Positions 18,282 to 27,383 of a stretch of DNA of 58,476 nt are shown in pieces; the stretch's first letter is position 1, and the number at the start of each line of letters is the position of its first letter. Below the pieces are notes generated by a model. The model was not told the DNA's origin. It ran no database searches and saw nothing but the letters and a program-made list of their open reading frames with translations. The DNA is from Comamonadaceae bacterium (GTDB taxonomy: Bacteria; Pseudomonadota; Gammaproteobacteria; Burkholderiales; Burkholderiaceae_C). The DNA is taken from positions 1 through 58,476 of the forward strand of contig CANBRM010000006.1 of assembly GCA_947371915.1 (NCBI GenBank), given 5' to 3'. Made by a program: the position numbers and the translations under genes.

Positions 18282-18287
18282 GATAAT
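18282..18287 (+). promoter_or_regulatory. -10-like hexamer 6 bases before a start codon
   Basis: GATAAT ends 6 bases before the ATG at 18294 and no Shine-Dalgarno sequence lies between. The -35 region is poor (T-rich, around 18258). This is the same arrangement as at 2886, 13807 and 27372. Confidence 0.4.
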
Positions 18288-18293
18288 CAGCGC

Positions 18294-18950
18294 ATGAAAT
18301 TCGAAGCTGTGTTGTTTGATTGCGATGGCGTGCTGGTCGACAGCGAAGCCATCACCTGTGGGGCCTTGCGCGACATGCTGCAAGAAAGTGGCTGGACCCT
18401 GACCTTGCAAGAATGCATGGCGCACTTTGTGGGCCACACCGTGCGCAATCGCCGCGACTTGATCGAGGCCAACACGGGCCAACCATTGACCGAAGCCTTC
18501 ATGGACGAGTTTTACCGACTACGCAATCTGCGTTTAGATGCCGACATCACGGCCATTCCGCACATTCACGCCGCGGTGCAACATGTCTTCGATGCTTGCC
18601 AAGGTCAGATCGCCTGTGCGTCAGGTGCAGACCGCTTCAAAATCAATTTGATGCTGGACAAAGTGGGCTTGTTCAACTTCTTTGATGGCCGCATCTTCAG
18701 TGGCCACGAGGTGCCGCAGACCAAACCCGCGCCCGATGTGTATTTGGCCGCAGCCGCGCATTTGGGCAAAGATCCCAAGCGTTGCCTGGCGGTTGAAGAC
18801 ACACCGGTTGGCGTGACCGCTGGCGTGGCCGCGGGTGCCACGGTGTGGGGCTATGCCGCCCACGGGCAGGCCGATGCTTTGCGTGCCGCTGGTGCTGCCC
18901 ACGTGTTCACTTGTATGAGCGAGTTGCCCGCGCTGTTCGCTGCCGCGTGA
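18294..18950 (+). CDS. HAD-superfamily phosphatase (beta-phosphoglucomutase/YieH-like)
   Basis: 218-residue HAD hydrolase. The catalytic D9 and D11 lie in LFDCDGVLVDSE, an alpha-helical cap (subclass I) follows at about 18-85, and the later motifs are CASGAD near 105, KPAPDVY near 143 and VEDTPVGVTAG near 163. The set matches sugar-phosphate and nucleotide phosphatases such as YieH, and the substrate cannot be told from sequence. The start at 18294 is chosen over upstream open frame because LFDCDGVL normally lies within the first dozen residues. It converges with the AraC-type regulator 19 bases downstream. Confidence 0.88.
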   Translation: MKFEAVLFDCDGVLVDSEAITCGALRDMLQESGWTLTLQECMAHFVGHTVRNRRDLIEANTGQPLTEAFMDEFYRLRNLRLDADITAIPHIHAAVQHVFDACQGQIACASGADRFKINLMLDKVGLFNFFDGRIFSGHEVPQTKPAPDVYLAAAAHLGKDPKRCLAVEDTPVGVTAGVAAGATVWGYAAHGQADALRAAGAAHVFTCMSELPALFAAA

Positions 18951-18969
18951 TCGACAGCGTTGCTTTCGA

Positions 18970-20046
18970 TCAGCGAGGGCCTTGTTGTCGAAACGCGTCG
19001 GGTGAGGTGCCTGTCCAGCCTTTGAACGCACGAATAAAACTTTTCTCGTTTTGAAACCCGGCCGCTTCGGCAATTTGTTTCAGCGGACGTGTCGTGCGTT
19101 GCAGTTGCGTCATTGCGACATCGCGACGCACCGCGTCTTTGAGCTCTTGCAGCGAAGCGTTTTCTTCTTTCAGCTGCCGGTGCAGCGTGCGCGCAGACAT
19201 GTTGAGCCACGCTGCTAAGTCTTCTGCGTTGCGGCAATGCTCGGGGTGTTGTGCCAAGGTTTGACGCACTTTTTCCACCAGCAAGCGGTCGCGTCGATAC
19301 GGGCGCACGGTCAGCAACAGCGCGCGTTGCAGCATGTGTTGCAGGGCGGCTTCGTCGCGACGCACGGGCAAGGCCAGATAGCCCGCATCGAACTGCAAGC
19401 TGTTGACGGTGGCATTGAAGGTGGTGGGGCCGTCAAACAACACGCGGTAGCTGTCTTGGTGGGCTGGCGCGGCAAAGCGCAAATGGGTGGCTCGCAGGGG
19501 AATGCGTGAGTCGGTCAGCCAACAGGCCACGCCCAAGGCATTGCGCAAGACGGACACCACGCAGAATTCACGAAAGCCGCCCAAGTCGCGCGCCTCGTCC
19601 AATTGCAACGTGGCCACACCGTCGTGTTCGCTGATCTGCAAATGGATATCGTCCGTCAGCAAGCCGTGGTGTCTGCACCAGCGCGTCAACGCCAAACCCA
19701 GTGTGGCCGACGTGAGCGAGGCACGCACCAACAGCCCATAGCTGCCCCAAGGCAGGCGTCGGCTGAACCAGCCCAAGCCTTCATCGTCCAGCTCTTGCAT
19801 GGCAATGCCTGAGATCAGCTCCATCTGCATGGCGGTCACGCGCGCGTTGATCTGCAGCAGCAACGATGGCTCGATTTGTGCCTTGGCCAAGGCGCTCTCC
19901 ATGCCGATGCCACGTTGTGCGTAAGCGGCGGCTATGTTTCGAATAAAAGCAATTGGCGTCTCGGCTCGGCCCTGAGTCGGCGAGGGGGTAAGTGGGCGGC
20001 TAGGGTTAACCATGTTGGGTTGAATTGTGGCAGGATTTGCAACCAT
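18970..20046 (-). CDS. AraC-family transcriptional regulator
   Basis: 358-residue regulator with an N-terminal arabinose-binding-like domain of the OruR/ArgR-like (Arabinose_bd) type at about 20-215 and a C-terminal AraC double helix-turn-helix at about 255-355 ([20 protein letters not shown] and [20 protein letters not shown]). I place the start at 20046, where AGAGGG lies 7 bases upstream. An ATG at 20013 is possible. Longer open frame runs into the divergent carboxylase gene and is rejected. Being divergent from liuB with only 55 bases between the two start codons, it probably controls the carboxylase operon. The effector is unknown. Confidence 0.88.
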   Translation of the reverse strand: MVANPATIQPNMVNPSRPLTPSPTQGRAETPIAFIRNIAAAYAQRGIGMESALAKAQIEPSLLLQINARVTAMQMELISGIAMQELDDEGLGWFSRRLPWGSYGLLVRASLTSATLGLALTRWCRHHGLLTDDIHLQISEHDGVATLQLDEARDLGGFREFCVVSVLRNALGVACWLTDSRIPLRATHLRFAAPAHQDSYRVLFDGPTTFNATVNSLQFDAGYLALPVRRDEAALQHMLQRALLLTVRPYRRDRLLVEKVRQTLAQHPEHCRNAEDLAAWLNMSARTLHRQLKEENASLQELKDAVRRDVAMTQLQRTTRPLKQIAEAAGFQNEKSFIRAFKGWTGTSPDAFRQQGPR

Positions 20047-20072
20047 GCTGACGCCCTCTGCGTGCCGGTTCG

Positions 20073-20092
20073 CTTTACGCTCAGACGCAAAG
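20073..20092. promoter_or_regulatory. imperfect dyad between araC-type gene and liuB
   Basis: CTTTACG (20073-20079) and CGCAAAG (20086-20092) form an inverted repeat with one mismatch and a 6-base spacer. It lies in the short divergent gap and ends 9 bases before the liuB start. The arm resembles the LiuR-like site at 11695, but the spacing differs. It may bind the AraC-type regulator or LiuR, which is a guess. Confidence 0.35.
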
Positions 20093-20101
20093 GACCCACG
20101 C

Positions 20102-21724
20102 ATGACTGTTTTGCACACCCAATTGAACCCCCGCTCTGCCGATTTCGCGGCCAACGCTGCCGCCATGCGCACCGTGGTGGATGACCTCAAAGCGCATCTC
20201 GAAAAAATCGCCGTCGGTGGCGGCGACGCGGCGCGGGCCAAACACACCGCACGCGGCAAGCTCTTGCCCCGTGACCGCGTGCAAATGCTGCTCGACCCTG
20301 GCACGCCATTTTTAGAGGTGGCACCGCTTGCCGCGCTCAATATGTACAACAACGACGCACCGTGCGCTGGCTTGATCGTTGGCATGGGTCGCGTCAGCGG
20401 GGTGGACTGCATGGTGGTGTGCAACGACGCCACGGTGAAGGGCGGCACGTATTACCCGCTCACGGTGAAGAAACATTTGCGTGCGCAAGAGATCGCGCAG
20501 CAAAACAACTTACCTTGCATTTACTTGGTCGACTCGGGCGGTGCCAACTTGCCGAACCAAGACGAGGTATTCCCCGATCGCGACCACTTTGGCCGCATCT
20601 TCTTCAACCAAGCCAACATGAGCGCGCAAGGCATTGCGCAAATCGCGGTGGTGATGGGCAGTTGCACCGCAGGCGGCGCGTATGTGCCCGCGATGAGCGA
20701 CGAAACCATCATCGTTAAAAATCAAGGCACCATCTTCTTGGGTGGCCCGCCTTTGGTGAAGGCTGCGACTGGCGAAGTGGTGACGGCAGAAGATCTCGGC
20801 GGTGGCGATGTGCACACCCGTCTGTCTGGCGTGGCCGACCACTTGGCGCAAAACGATGTGCATGCGCTGGCGCTGGCACGTCAGACTGTGAAAAACCTGA
20901 ACGCTCAAAAACAGCCCAACATCGCGACGCATGCCCCCGTGCCACCGAAGTTCGATGCGCAAGAGTTGTATGGCGTCATCCCTGCTGACACGCGCAAGCC
21001 GTTTGATGTGCGCGAGATCATTGCGCGCATCGTGGACGGCTCGGAGTTTGACGAATTCAAAGCCCGCTTTGGCGCCACGCTGGTGTGTGGCTTTGCGCGC
21101 ATCGAAGGCATGCCGGTTGGCATCATTGCCAACAACGGCATCTTGTTCAGCGAGTCCGCTTTGAAAGGCGCGCACTTCATTGAGCTCTGCTGCCAGCGCA
21201 AAATCCCCTTGGTGTTTTTGCAAAACATCACCGGCTTCATGGTGGGGCGCAAGTACGAAAACGAAGGCATCGCCCGCAACGGGGCCAAGATGGTCACGGC
21301 GGTGGCCACTGCGGCTGTTCCGAAGTTCACCATCATCATCGGCGGCAGTTTTGGGGCTGGCAACTACGGCATGTGTGGCCGTGCGTTCAGCCCCCGCTTT
21401 TTGTGGATGTGGCCGAACGCACGCATCTCCGTCATGGGCGGTGAGCAAGCGGCCAGCGTGTTGGCCACGGTCAAACGCGACGGCATGGAAGCTAAATCGG
21501 GGCTCAAAGGCGAGGCGGCTTGGAGCGCTGAAGACGAGCAAGCGTTCAAAGACCCCATTCGCCAACAATACGAAGTACAAGGTCACCCTTATTTCGCCAC
21601 CGCCCGCTTGTGGGACGACGGCGTGATCGACCCCGCCGACACGCGGCGTGTGCTGGCGCTGGGTTTGAGTGCATCGTTGAATGCGCCGATTCCAGACACC
21701 AAATTTGGTTTGTTCCGCATGTGA
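20102..21724 (+). CDS. liuB: 3-methylcrotonyl-CoA carboxylase beta subunit
   Basis: 540-residue carboxyltransferase subunit, which moves the carboxyl group from biotin to 3-methylcrotonyl-CoA. Residues 30-290 and 300-535 form the two crotonase-like halves. Recognisable segments are [20 protein letters not shown] near the N-terminus, [19 protein letters not shown], and [17 protein letters not shown] in the C-terminal half. Geranyl-CoA carboxylase is a close relative, but the neighbours (isovaleryl-CoA dehydrogenase, HMG-CoA lyase) favour methylcrotonyl-CoA. The ATG at 20102 has AAAGGA 7 bases upstream. It is the first gene of the operon liuB-liuC-liuD-ghrA-liuE. Confidence 0.95.
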   Translation: MTVLHTQLNPRSADFAANAAAMRTVVDDLKAHLEKIAVGGGDAARAKHTARGKLLPRDRVQMLLDPGTPFLEVAPLAALNMYNNDAPCAGLIVGMGRVSGVDCMVVCNDATVKGGTYYPLTVKKHLRAQEIAQQNNLPCIYLVDSGGANLPNQDEVFPDRDHFGRIFFNQANMSAQGIAQIAVVMGSCTAGGAYVPAMSDETIIVKNQGTIFLGGPPLVKAATGEVVTAEDLGGGDVHTRLSGVADHLAQNDVHALALARQTVKNLNAQKQPNIATHAPVPPKFDAQELYGVIPADTRKPFDVREIIARIVDGSEFDEFKARFGATLVCGFARIEGMPVGIIANNGILFSESALKGAHFIELCCQRKIPLVFLQNITGFMVGRKYENEGIARNGAKMVTAVATAAVPKFTIIIGGSFGAGNYGMCGRAFSPRFLWMWPNARISVMGGEQAASVLATVKRDGMEAKSGLKGEAAWSAEDEQAFKDPIRQQYEVQGHPYFATARLWDDGVIDPADTRRVLALGLSASLNAPIPDTKFGLFRM

Positions 21725-21740
21725 TGCAAGAGGCGTTTTT

Positions 21741-22535
21741 ATGACCACCACCAACCCTTCAGCCCTGTCTGTTTCTACCCATGCGGGCGTGCGCACCATC
21801 ACGCTCAACCGCCCCGATGTGCGCAACGCGTTCAATGACGAAGTTATTTCAGAATTGAAGACCGCTTTCACTGAAGCAGGCCTTGCACTTGACGTGCGCT
21901 GCGTGGTGTTGGCTGCTGTTGGCCCCGCGTTTTGCGCCGGTGCTGACCTGAACTGGATGCGCCGCATGGCCGACTACACGCGCGACGAAAACTTGGCCGA
22001 CGCAGGCCAACTCGCTGCCATGCTGCGTGCGATTTACGACTGCCCCAAGCCCACCATCGCTCGCGTGCAGGGCGATGTGTTTGCAGGTGGCTTAGGGCTC
22101 GTTGCCGCCTGCGACATGGCGGTGAGTGTGGACACGGCCACCTACTGTTTGAGCGAGGTCAAGCTGGGCCTGATTCCCGCCACCATCAGCCCTTACGTGA
22201 TTCGTGCCATGGGCGCGCGTGCCTCGCACCGTTACTTTTTGACGGCAGAGCGTTTCAGCGCTGCCGAAGCGCACCGCACAGGCTTGGTCCACGAGGTGGT
22301 CACGGCCGATGCGTTAGACGCCAAAGTTGCTGAGCTGACGACGGCGTTGGTCAGTGCCAGCCCCAATGCCGTGCGTGCTTGCAAGCGCTTGGTGCAACAC
22401 GTGGCCGAGCGCGAGATGGACGACGCCCTGGTGGCCCACACCGTGGCGGGTATTGCCGACATCCGTGCCAGTGCACAAGGCAAAGAAGGCGTGCAATCGT
22501 TCTTGCAAAAACGCAAACCCAACTGGTTGCTCTGA
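21741..22535 (+). CDS. liuC: methylglutaconyl-CoA hydratase (enoyl-CoA hydratase family)
   Basis: 264-residue crotonase-family enzyme. The oxyanion-hole segments are AFCAGADLNWMRRMA near 69 and GDVFAGGLGLVAACDMAV near 114. The ADLNWM wording is usual for methylglutaconyl-CoA hydratases of liu clusters. In the pathway it hydrates 3-methylglutaconyl-CoA to HMG-CoA. The gene lies between the two carboxylase subunit genes. The start at 21741 has an AAGAGG ribosome site upstream. Confidence 0.93.
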   Translation: MTTTNPSALSVSTHAGVRTITLNRPDVRNAFNDEVISELKTAFTEAGLALDVRCVVLAAVGPAFCAGADLNWMRRMADYTRDENLADAGQLAAMLRAIYDCPKPTIARVQGDVFAGGLGLVAACDMAVSVDTATYCLSEVKLGLIPATISPYVIRAMGARASHRYFLTAERFSAAEAHRTGLVHEVVTADALDAKVAELTTALVSASPNAVRACKRLVQHVAEREMDDALVAHTVAGIADIRASAQGKEGVQSFLQKRKPNWLL

Positions 22536-22607
22536 CGCGGGCGCGCCCGCTGTCTACTTACCCCTAGCCATTCACGCCTCGCCTTGAACTCAGAAAGACA
22601 ACCCGTC

Positions 22608-24671
22608 ATGTTTCAAAAAATTCTCATCGCCAACCGTGGCGAAATCGCCTGCCGCGTGGCTGCGACCGCGCGCAAATTGGGCATCAAAACGGTGGCCGTC
22701 TATTCAGACGCAGACGCGCAAGCCAAACACGTGCAGGTGTGTGACGAAGCCGTTCATATCGGTGGCAGCGCCCCCAAAGACAGCTACTTGCGCTGGGAGC
22801 GCATCTTGCAAGCCGCGCAAGACACGGGCGCACAAGCCGTGCACCCTGGCTACGGTTTCTTGAGCGAGAACGAAGACTTCGCCAAAGCCTGCGCCGCAGC
22901 GGGCTTGGTCTTCATTGGCCCACCCGCTTCGGCCATTCAGGCCATGGGCCTCAAAGCGGCGTCCAAGCAGTTGATGGAACAAGCGGGCGTGCCTTTGGTG
23001 CCCGGCTACCACGGCGCTGACCAAGACCCCGCTCTGTTGCAACGTGAGGCCGACCACATGGGCTACCCCGTGCTCATCAAAGCCAGTGCGGGCGGCGGTG
23101 GCAAGGGCATGCGTATTGTTAAAAAGACGGCTGACTTTGCCGAGGCTTTAGCCAGTTGCAAACGCGAAGCCATCAACAGCTTTGGCGACGACGCGGTGTT
23201 GGTTGAGAAGTATGTGCAGCGCCCTCGTCACATCGAAATTCAGGTGTTTGGCGACACACATGGCAACTGTGTGTATTTGTTCGAACGCGATTGCTCTGTG
23301 CAACGCCGCCACCAAAAAGTGTTGGAAGAAGCCCCTGCGCCCGGCATGACCGAGGCGCTGCGCCAACAGATGGGCGAAGCTGCCGTCGCCGCAGCCAAAG
23401 CCGTCAACTACGTGGGCGCGGGAACGGTGGAATTCATCGTCGAGCAAACGGGCTATGACAGTCCCGAGTCCATGAAGTTTTTCTTCATGGAGATGAACAC
23501 CCGCTTGCAGGTGGAGCATCCGGTGACCGAAGCCATCACAGGGCTCGACTTGGTGGAATGGCAATTGCGCGTCGCCAGCGGCGAGCCCTTGCCTTTACGC
23601 CAAGACCAATTGCGCATTCAAGGCCACGCCATCGAAGCACGTATTTGCGCCGAGAACCCCGATAACAACTTCTTGCCCGCCACCGGCACTTTGTCGGTGT
23701 ACCGCAAGCCTGCGTGCAGCAGTTTTGAGATTCCGAACACCAGCCACACAGGCCTGTCTGTGCGCATCGACGACGGCGTGCGTGAGGGCGACAGCATCAG
23801 CCCGTTTTACGACTCCATGGTGGCCAAGCTCATCGTGCATGGCGACACGCGCGAGCAAGCGCTGGCTCGCTTGGACGAGGCGCTGGCGCAAACGCGCATC
23901 GTGGGTTTGACCACCAATGTGCAGTTCTTGCGTCGCGTCATCCAAACCGATTCATTTGCCACGGCCAAGCTCGACACGGCGCTTATCCAGCGCGAAGACA
24001 AAGCCTTGTTTGGCCAAGAGCCTTTGGGCTTGGCTTTGACCGCCGCCGCCGTGGTGGCCAGCACCTTGCAACGTGAAGCTGCGTTGACTGGCCACGACCC
24101 TTTCAGCCGTCGCGATGGCTGGCGTGCTTACGGCATGGCGACGCGTCGCTTTGGTTTTGTGTTTCACGGCCAAGCGCAAACCGCGCTGCTGACGTATGGC
24201 CACGATGGCACCACACAGTTCGCGATAGATGCGATGGTGGATGCACCTTTGCCCCAACCCGTCTTTGGCGCGCTGACATGGCGTGCCGAGGGCGATCAGT
24301 TGGCCATTGCGTTTGCCGGTCAACAAGCCCGCGTGCAGGTGTTCATGCATGTGGAAGGTGGCGACGATGTGGCCCATGTGTTTGCCCCGCAGGGAGCGAC
24401 ACGCATCACCGTGATCGACGCGCTGGCCCATGCGGGCGAGGTGCAAGAAGCGGGCGGACGCTTGACGGCACCCATGCCCGGCAAGGTGGTGTCGTTCTCG
24501 GTGAACGTAGGTGACAAAGTCAAAGCCGGCCAGCCGCTCGCCGTGATGGAAGCGATGAAAATGGAACACACCATGGCCGCGCCCGCCGATGGCGAAGTGC
24601 TGGAGTTGCTATACGCACCCGGCGACCAAGTGGCAGAAGGCGCGGAGTTGCTCAAACTCAAACTCGATTGA
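22608..24671 (+). CDS. liuD: 3-methylcrotonyl-CoA carboxylase alpha subunit (biotin-containing)
   Basis: 687-residue subunit that carboxylates its own biotin with ATP and bicarbonate. The order is biotin carboxylase N-domain (ILIANRGEIACR at the start), ATP-grasp domain with the glycine-rich KASAGGGGKGMRIV near 160, and biotin carboxylase C-domain to about 445. A middle region follows, then a C-terminal biotinyl domain in which K651 of AMKMEH is the biotin site. The start is taken at the ATG 22608. An in-frame TTG at 22584 has no better support. A geranyl-CoA carboxylase is the main alternative. Confidence 0.95.
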   Translation: MFQKILIANRGEIACRVAATARKLGIKTVAVYSDADAQAKHVQVCDEAVHIGGSAPKDSYLRWERILQAAQDTGAQAVHPGYGFLSENEDFAKACAAAGLVFIGPPASAIQAMGLKAASKQLMEQAGVPLVPGYHGADQDPALLQREADHMGYPVLIKASAGGGGKGMRIVKKTADFAEALASCKREAINSFGDDAVLVEKYVQRPRHIEIQVFGDTHGNCVYLFERDCSVQRRHQKVLEEAPAPGMTEALRQQMGEAAVAAAKAVNYVGAGTVEFIVEQTGYDSPESMKFFFMEMNTRLQVEHPVTEAITGLDLVEWQLRVASGEPLPLRQDQLRIQGHAIEARICAENPDNNFLPATGTLSVYRKPACSSFEIPNTSHTGLSVRIDDGVREGDSISPFYDSMVAKLIVHGDTREQALARLDEALAQTRIVGLTTNVQFLRRVIQTDSFATAKLDTALIQREDKALFGQEPLGLALTAAAVVASTLQREAALTGHDPFSRRDGWRAYGMATRRFGFVFHGQAQTALLTYGHDGTTQFAIDAMVDAPLPQPVFGALTWRAEGDQLAIAFAGQQARVQVFMHVEGGDDVAHVFAPQGATRITVIDALAHAGEVQEAGGRLTAPMPGKVVSFSVNVGDKVKAGQPLAVMEAMKMEHTMAAPADGEVLELLYAPGDQVAEGAELLKLKLD

Positions 24672-24675
24672 CCGC

Positions 24676-25596
24676 ATGAAAATCACCATCTGCCTCACGA
24701 ACATCAAACCCGAACCTTGGGTGGACAGCTTGCGCGCCTTGCTGCCGCAAGCAGACGTGTCGGTGTGGCAGCCTGGGAGCCCTGTGGCTGACCATGCGGT
24801 GGTGTGGGCGCCACCGCAATCCTTCATCGATGAACAAGTCGGTCTCAAGACCTTGTTCAACATTGGTGCCGGCGTAGACGCCTTGTTGCAACTGAACTTG
24901 CCACCCACGTTGCAAGTGGTGCGCTTGGATGACGCGGGCATGTCCGTGCAAATGGCCGAGTACGTGAGCCACGCGGTGATTCGTCATTTTCGCGAGTTCG
25001 ATGCGTACGAGCGCGATGTGCGTGAGGGCAAGTGGTCGTACCGCAAGCCCAATGTGCGTGCTGATTTTTCGGTGGGCGTGATGGGCTTGGGCGTGTTGGG
25101 TGCCCGCGTGGCCAAGACCTTGCAAGCCTTTGAATTTCCCGTGAATGGCTGGAGCCGCAGTGCCAAACAATTGCCGGGTGTGCAGTGCTTTGCGGGGGCG
25201 CAGCAATTGAACGCTTTCTTGTCCAGCAGCCGTGTGTTGGTGAACTTGTTGCCGCTCACGCCAGAGACCGAAAACGTGTTGAACCAAGCCACCTTGGCGC
25301 AGCTGCCGCCGCATGCCTATGTGATCAACGTGGCGCGTGGCCGGCATCTGGTGGAGGATGATTTGTTGGCCCTGCTCGACAGCGGCCATTTGGCCGGTGC
25401 CACCTTGGATGTGTTTCGCACCGAGCCGCTGCCCGCTGGCCATGCGTTTTGGACGCACCCCAAAATCACCGTCACGCCGCACACCTCGGCGCGCACCTTG
25501 CGGGATGAGAGCGTGGCGCAAATTGCGAGCAAGATGCTGGCGCTCGAACAAGGGCAAACCATTTCTGGCGTGGTCGACCCGCGCACGGGCTATTGA
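24676..25596 (+). CDS. ghrA: glyoxylate/hydroxypyruvate reductase A-like 2-hydroxyacid dehydrogenase
   Basis: 306-residue D-isomer-specific 2-hydroxyacid dehydrogenase, NAD(P)H-dependent. The nucleotide-binding glycine motif is VMGLGVLGARVA near 136, and the catalytic arginine lies in INVARGRHL near 223. A catalytic histidine is expected in TPHTSAR near 276. The closest family is GhrA, which reduces glyoxylate and hydroxypyruvate. It lies 4 bases after liuD and 12 bases before HMG-CoA lyase, so it is embedded in the leucine operon, though no step of the standard pathway needs it. It may reduce a branched 2-oxo acid, which is inference. Confidence 0.88.
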   Translation: MKITICLTNIKPEPWVDSLRALLPQADVSVWQPGSPVADHAVVWAPPQSFIDEQVGLKTLFNIGAGVDALLQLNLPPTLQVVRLDDAGMSVQMAEYVSHAVIRHFREFDAYERDVREGKWSYRKPNVRADFSVGVMGLGVLGARVAKTLQAFEFPVNGWSRSAKQLPGVQCFAGAQQLNAFLSSSRVLVNLLPLTPETENVLNQATLAQLPPHAYVINVARGRHLVEDDLLALLDSGHLAGATLDVFRTEPLPAGHAFWTHPKITVTPHTSARTLRDESVAQIASKMLALEQGQTISGVVDPRTGY

Positions 25597-25608
25597 TTTT
25601 TAAAAACG

Positions 25609-26529
25609 ATGACAACCATGAACTTGCCTTCTCGCGTCCAACTCATCGATGTCGGCCCCCGGGACGGCCTGCAAAACGAAAAGCAACCCGTGCCAGCCGC
25701 GGTCAAGATCGAGCTGGTGCATCGCTTGCAAGCGGCGGGGTTGTGCGAGATTGAAGTCACCAGTTTTGTGTCGCCCAAGTGGGTGCCGCAAATGGCAGAT
25801 AACACCGAGGTGATGGCGGGCATCACGCGTTTGCCTAAGGTGCGCTACTCGGTGCTCACGCCCAATCTGCAAGGCTTTCAGGCGTCGGTGACATCTAAGC
25901 CCGACGAGATTGTGGTGTTCGGCGCGGCCAGCGAGGCCTTCAGCCAAAAGAACATCAATTGCTCGATCGCTGAGAGCATCGAACGTTTTGCGCCGGTCGT
26001 TGCAGCAGCCTTGGCGGCGGGCATCGCTGTGCGTGGTGCGATGAGTTGCACGGTGGGTTGTCCTTATGAAGGCGACATCGCGCCCGAGCGCGTGGCGTAT
26101 CTGGCTGGCTTGATGAAAAGCATTGGTGTGCAACGGGTGGATGTGGCCGACACGATTGGCGTGGGCACACCGCTCAAGGTGCAAAAGGCCATCGAGGCCA
26201 CGCTCCAGCACTTCGAGGTCGCCCATGTGTCGGGGCATTTCCATGACACGTATGGGCAGGCGCTGTCCAACACCTTGGCGGCCTTGCAGATGGGCGTGTG
26301 GAACTTTCAGTCGTCGGTGGCGGGCTTGGGCGGCTGCCCCTATGCCAAAGGCGCGACGGGCAACGTGGCCACCGAAGACGTGGTGTACATGTTGCACGGC
26401 ATGGGCATTGAGACCGGCATAGACCTCGATGCGCTGATTGATGCGGGCGCCTTCATCAGCGACTTTTTGGGCCGACCATCGGGCTCTCGGGTGGCGCGCG
26501 CCGTGATTAGCAATCGTAACAATTCTTAA
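25609..26529 (+). CDS. liuE: hydroxymethylglutaryl-CoA lyase
   Basis: 306-residue TIM-barrel lyase that splits HMG-CoA into acetyl-CoA and acetoacetate, the last specific step of leucine breakdown. The N-terminal DVGPRDGLQNEK motif supplies the catalytic arginine and a metal-binding aspartate. GHFHDTYGQA supplies the histidine metal ligands, and C243 in GLGGCPYAKGATGN is the catalytic cysteine. An alternative start at 25618 would remove three residues. It is the last gene of the liuB operon. Confidence 0.96.
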   Translation: MTTMNLPSRVQLIDVGPRDGLQNEKQPVPAAVKIELVHRLQAAGLCEIEVTSFVSPKWVPQMADNTEVMAGITRLPKVRYSVLTPNLQGFQASVTSKPDEIVVFGAASEAFSQKNINCSIAESIERFAPVVAAALAAGIAVRGAMSCTVGCPYEGDIAPERVAYLAGLMKSIGVQRVDVADTIGVGTPLKVQKAIEATLQHFEVAHVSGHFHDTYGQALSNTLAALQMGVWNFQSSVAGLGGCPYAKGATGNVATEDVVYMLHGMGIETGIDLDALIDAGAFISDFLGRPSGSRVARAVISNRNNS

Positions 26530-26592
26530 CACTTTCAGTTTCAAATCTGGCGCTAGACTCGCTCCTTCGGACACTCAATCCTCAGGAGCTTT

Positions 26593-27318
26593 ATGTCAAT
26601 CTCACGCGTTCAACCCAATCGCCGCCAATTCAATCGCCACGTGAGCGCAGGCTTAGCCGCCTTGTTGACGTTGACTTACACCCAGGCGCATGCGCTGAGC
26701 TTGGCCGATTTGACTGACAAAGACGCGGGGCAGGGCCTCAAAGCCGCCTTGGAAAAAGGTGCCCAAGCGGCGGTGAGTTTGCTGGGACAAACCGATGGGT
26801 TCATGGGCAACGAGAAGGTGCGCATTGGCTTGCCCGGTTACCTGAATGACGCTTCTAAATTGCTCAAGCGCTTTGGCCTGGGGCAAAAGGTGGACGAACT
26901 GGTGTTGGCCATGAACCGCGCTGCTGAGTCGGCCATTCCCTTGTCCAAAGACTTGCTGGCGGGTGCGATTCAGTCGATGTCGGTCAGCGATGCCAAATCG
27001 ATTTTGAGCGGGGGCGACACCTCGGTCACGGAGTTTTTCTCCACCAAAACGCGTGAGCCGATGGCGGTCAAGTTCTTGCCCGCCGTGACCCAAGCGACTG
27101 AAAAAGTGGGCGCAGCCACCCTCTACAACGAAGTGGCAGGCAAGGCCGCCAACTTTGGCGTGGTCAACAAAGACAACGCGAATGTGCAGCACTATGTGAC
27201 CGGCAAATCTCTGGACGGTTTGTACGCAATGATTGGCGAAGAAGAGAAAAAGCTGCGTCAAAACCCAGCTGCGGCGGGCAGTGCGCTGCTGTCTAAAGTC
27301 TTTGGCGCAGTGCGCTAA
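26593..27318 (+). CDS. DUF4197-like exported protein
   Basis: 241-residue protein that resembles the DUF4197 family, whose function is unknown. The N-terminus has an export signal with a twin-arginine-like pair (NRRQFNRH at 10-17), a hydrophobic stretch and a likely AHA-type cleavage site near residue 35. The mature part is mostly helical with a lysine-rich C-terminal segment. A clear AGGAG ribosome site lies 7 bases before the ATG. Whether export is by Tat or Sec cannot be settled by eye. Confidence 0.82.
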   Translation: MSISRVQPNRRQFNRHVSAGLAALLTLTYTQAHALSLADLTDKDAGQGLKAALEKGAQAAVSLLGQTDGFMGNEKVRIGLPGYLNDASKLLKRFGLGQKVDELVLAMNRAAESAIPLSKDLLAGAIQSMSVSDAKSILSGGDTSVTEFFSTKTREPMAVKFLPAVTQATEKVGAATLYNEVAGKAANFGVVNKDNANVQHYVTGKSLDGLYAMIGEEEKKLRQNPAAAGSALLSKVFGAVR

Positions 27319-27371
27319 AGCCAACTTAGCGATGAATAGCAAGTGAGACACAAGGGGCGTTGTCTTTGCTC

Positions 27372-27377
27372 GACAAT
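27372..27377 (+). promoter_or_regulatory. -10-like hexamer 6 bases before a start codon
   Basis: GACAAT ends 6 bases before the ATG at 27384, with no ribosome site between. No good -35 element is visible at 16-18 bases upstream. Confidence 0.35.
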
Positions 27378-27383
27378 GCTCCC

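Noticed and set aside
18948-18972. Bidirectional terminator between the HAD gene and the AraC-type gene
   Set aside because: TGATCG and CGATCA can pair, but the stem is short, the loop long and no T run follows on either strand.
20073-20092. Second LiuR operator before liuB
   Set aside because: The arms resemble the site at 11695, but the spacer is 6 instead of 4 bases between the TTTACG and CGnAAA cores and one arm base differs, so I list it only as an unassigned dyad.
20047-20448. Extension of the AraC-type regulator upstream of 20046
   Set aside because: It would overlap the start of liuB by over 300 bases, while a good ribosome site supports the start at 20046.
20510-21967. Long open frame on the minus strand opposite liuB (about 485 residues)
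   Set aside because: Sequence is a low-information mirror of the carboxylase gene, with no family motif and no ribosome site. It arises from the codon bias of the real gene.
25600-26574. 324-residue frame antisense to HMG-CoA lyase
   Set aside because: The plus strand carries a complete enzyme with catalytic residues. The antisense frame is rich in His, Arg and Ala with no recognisable fold.
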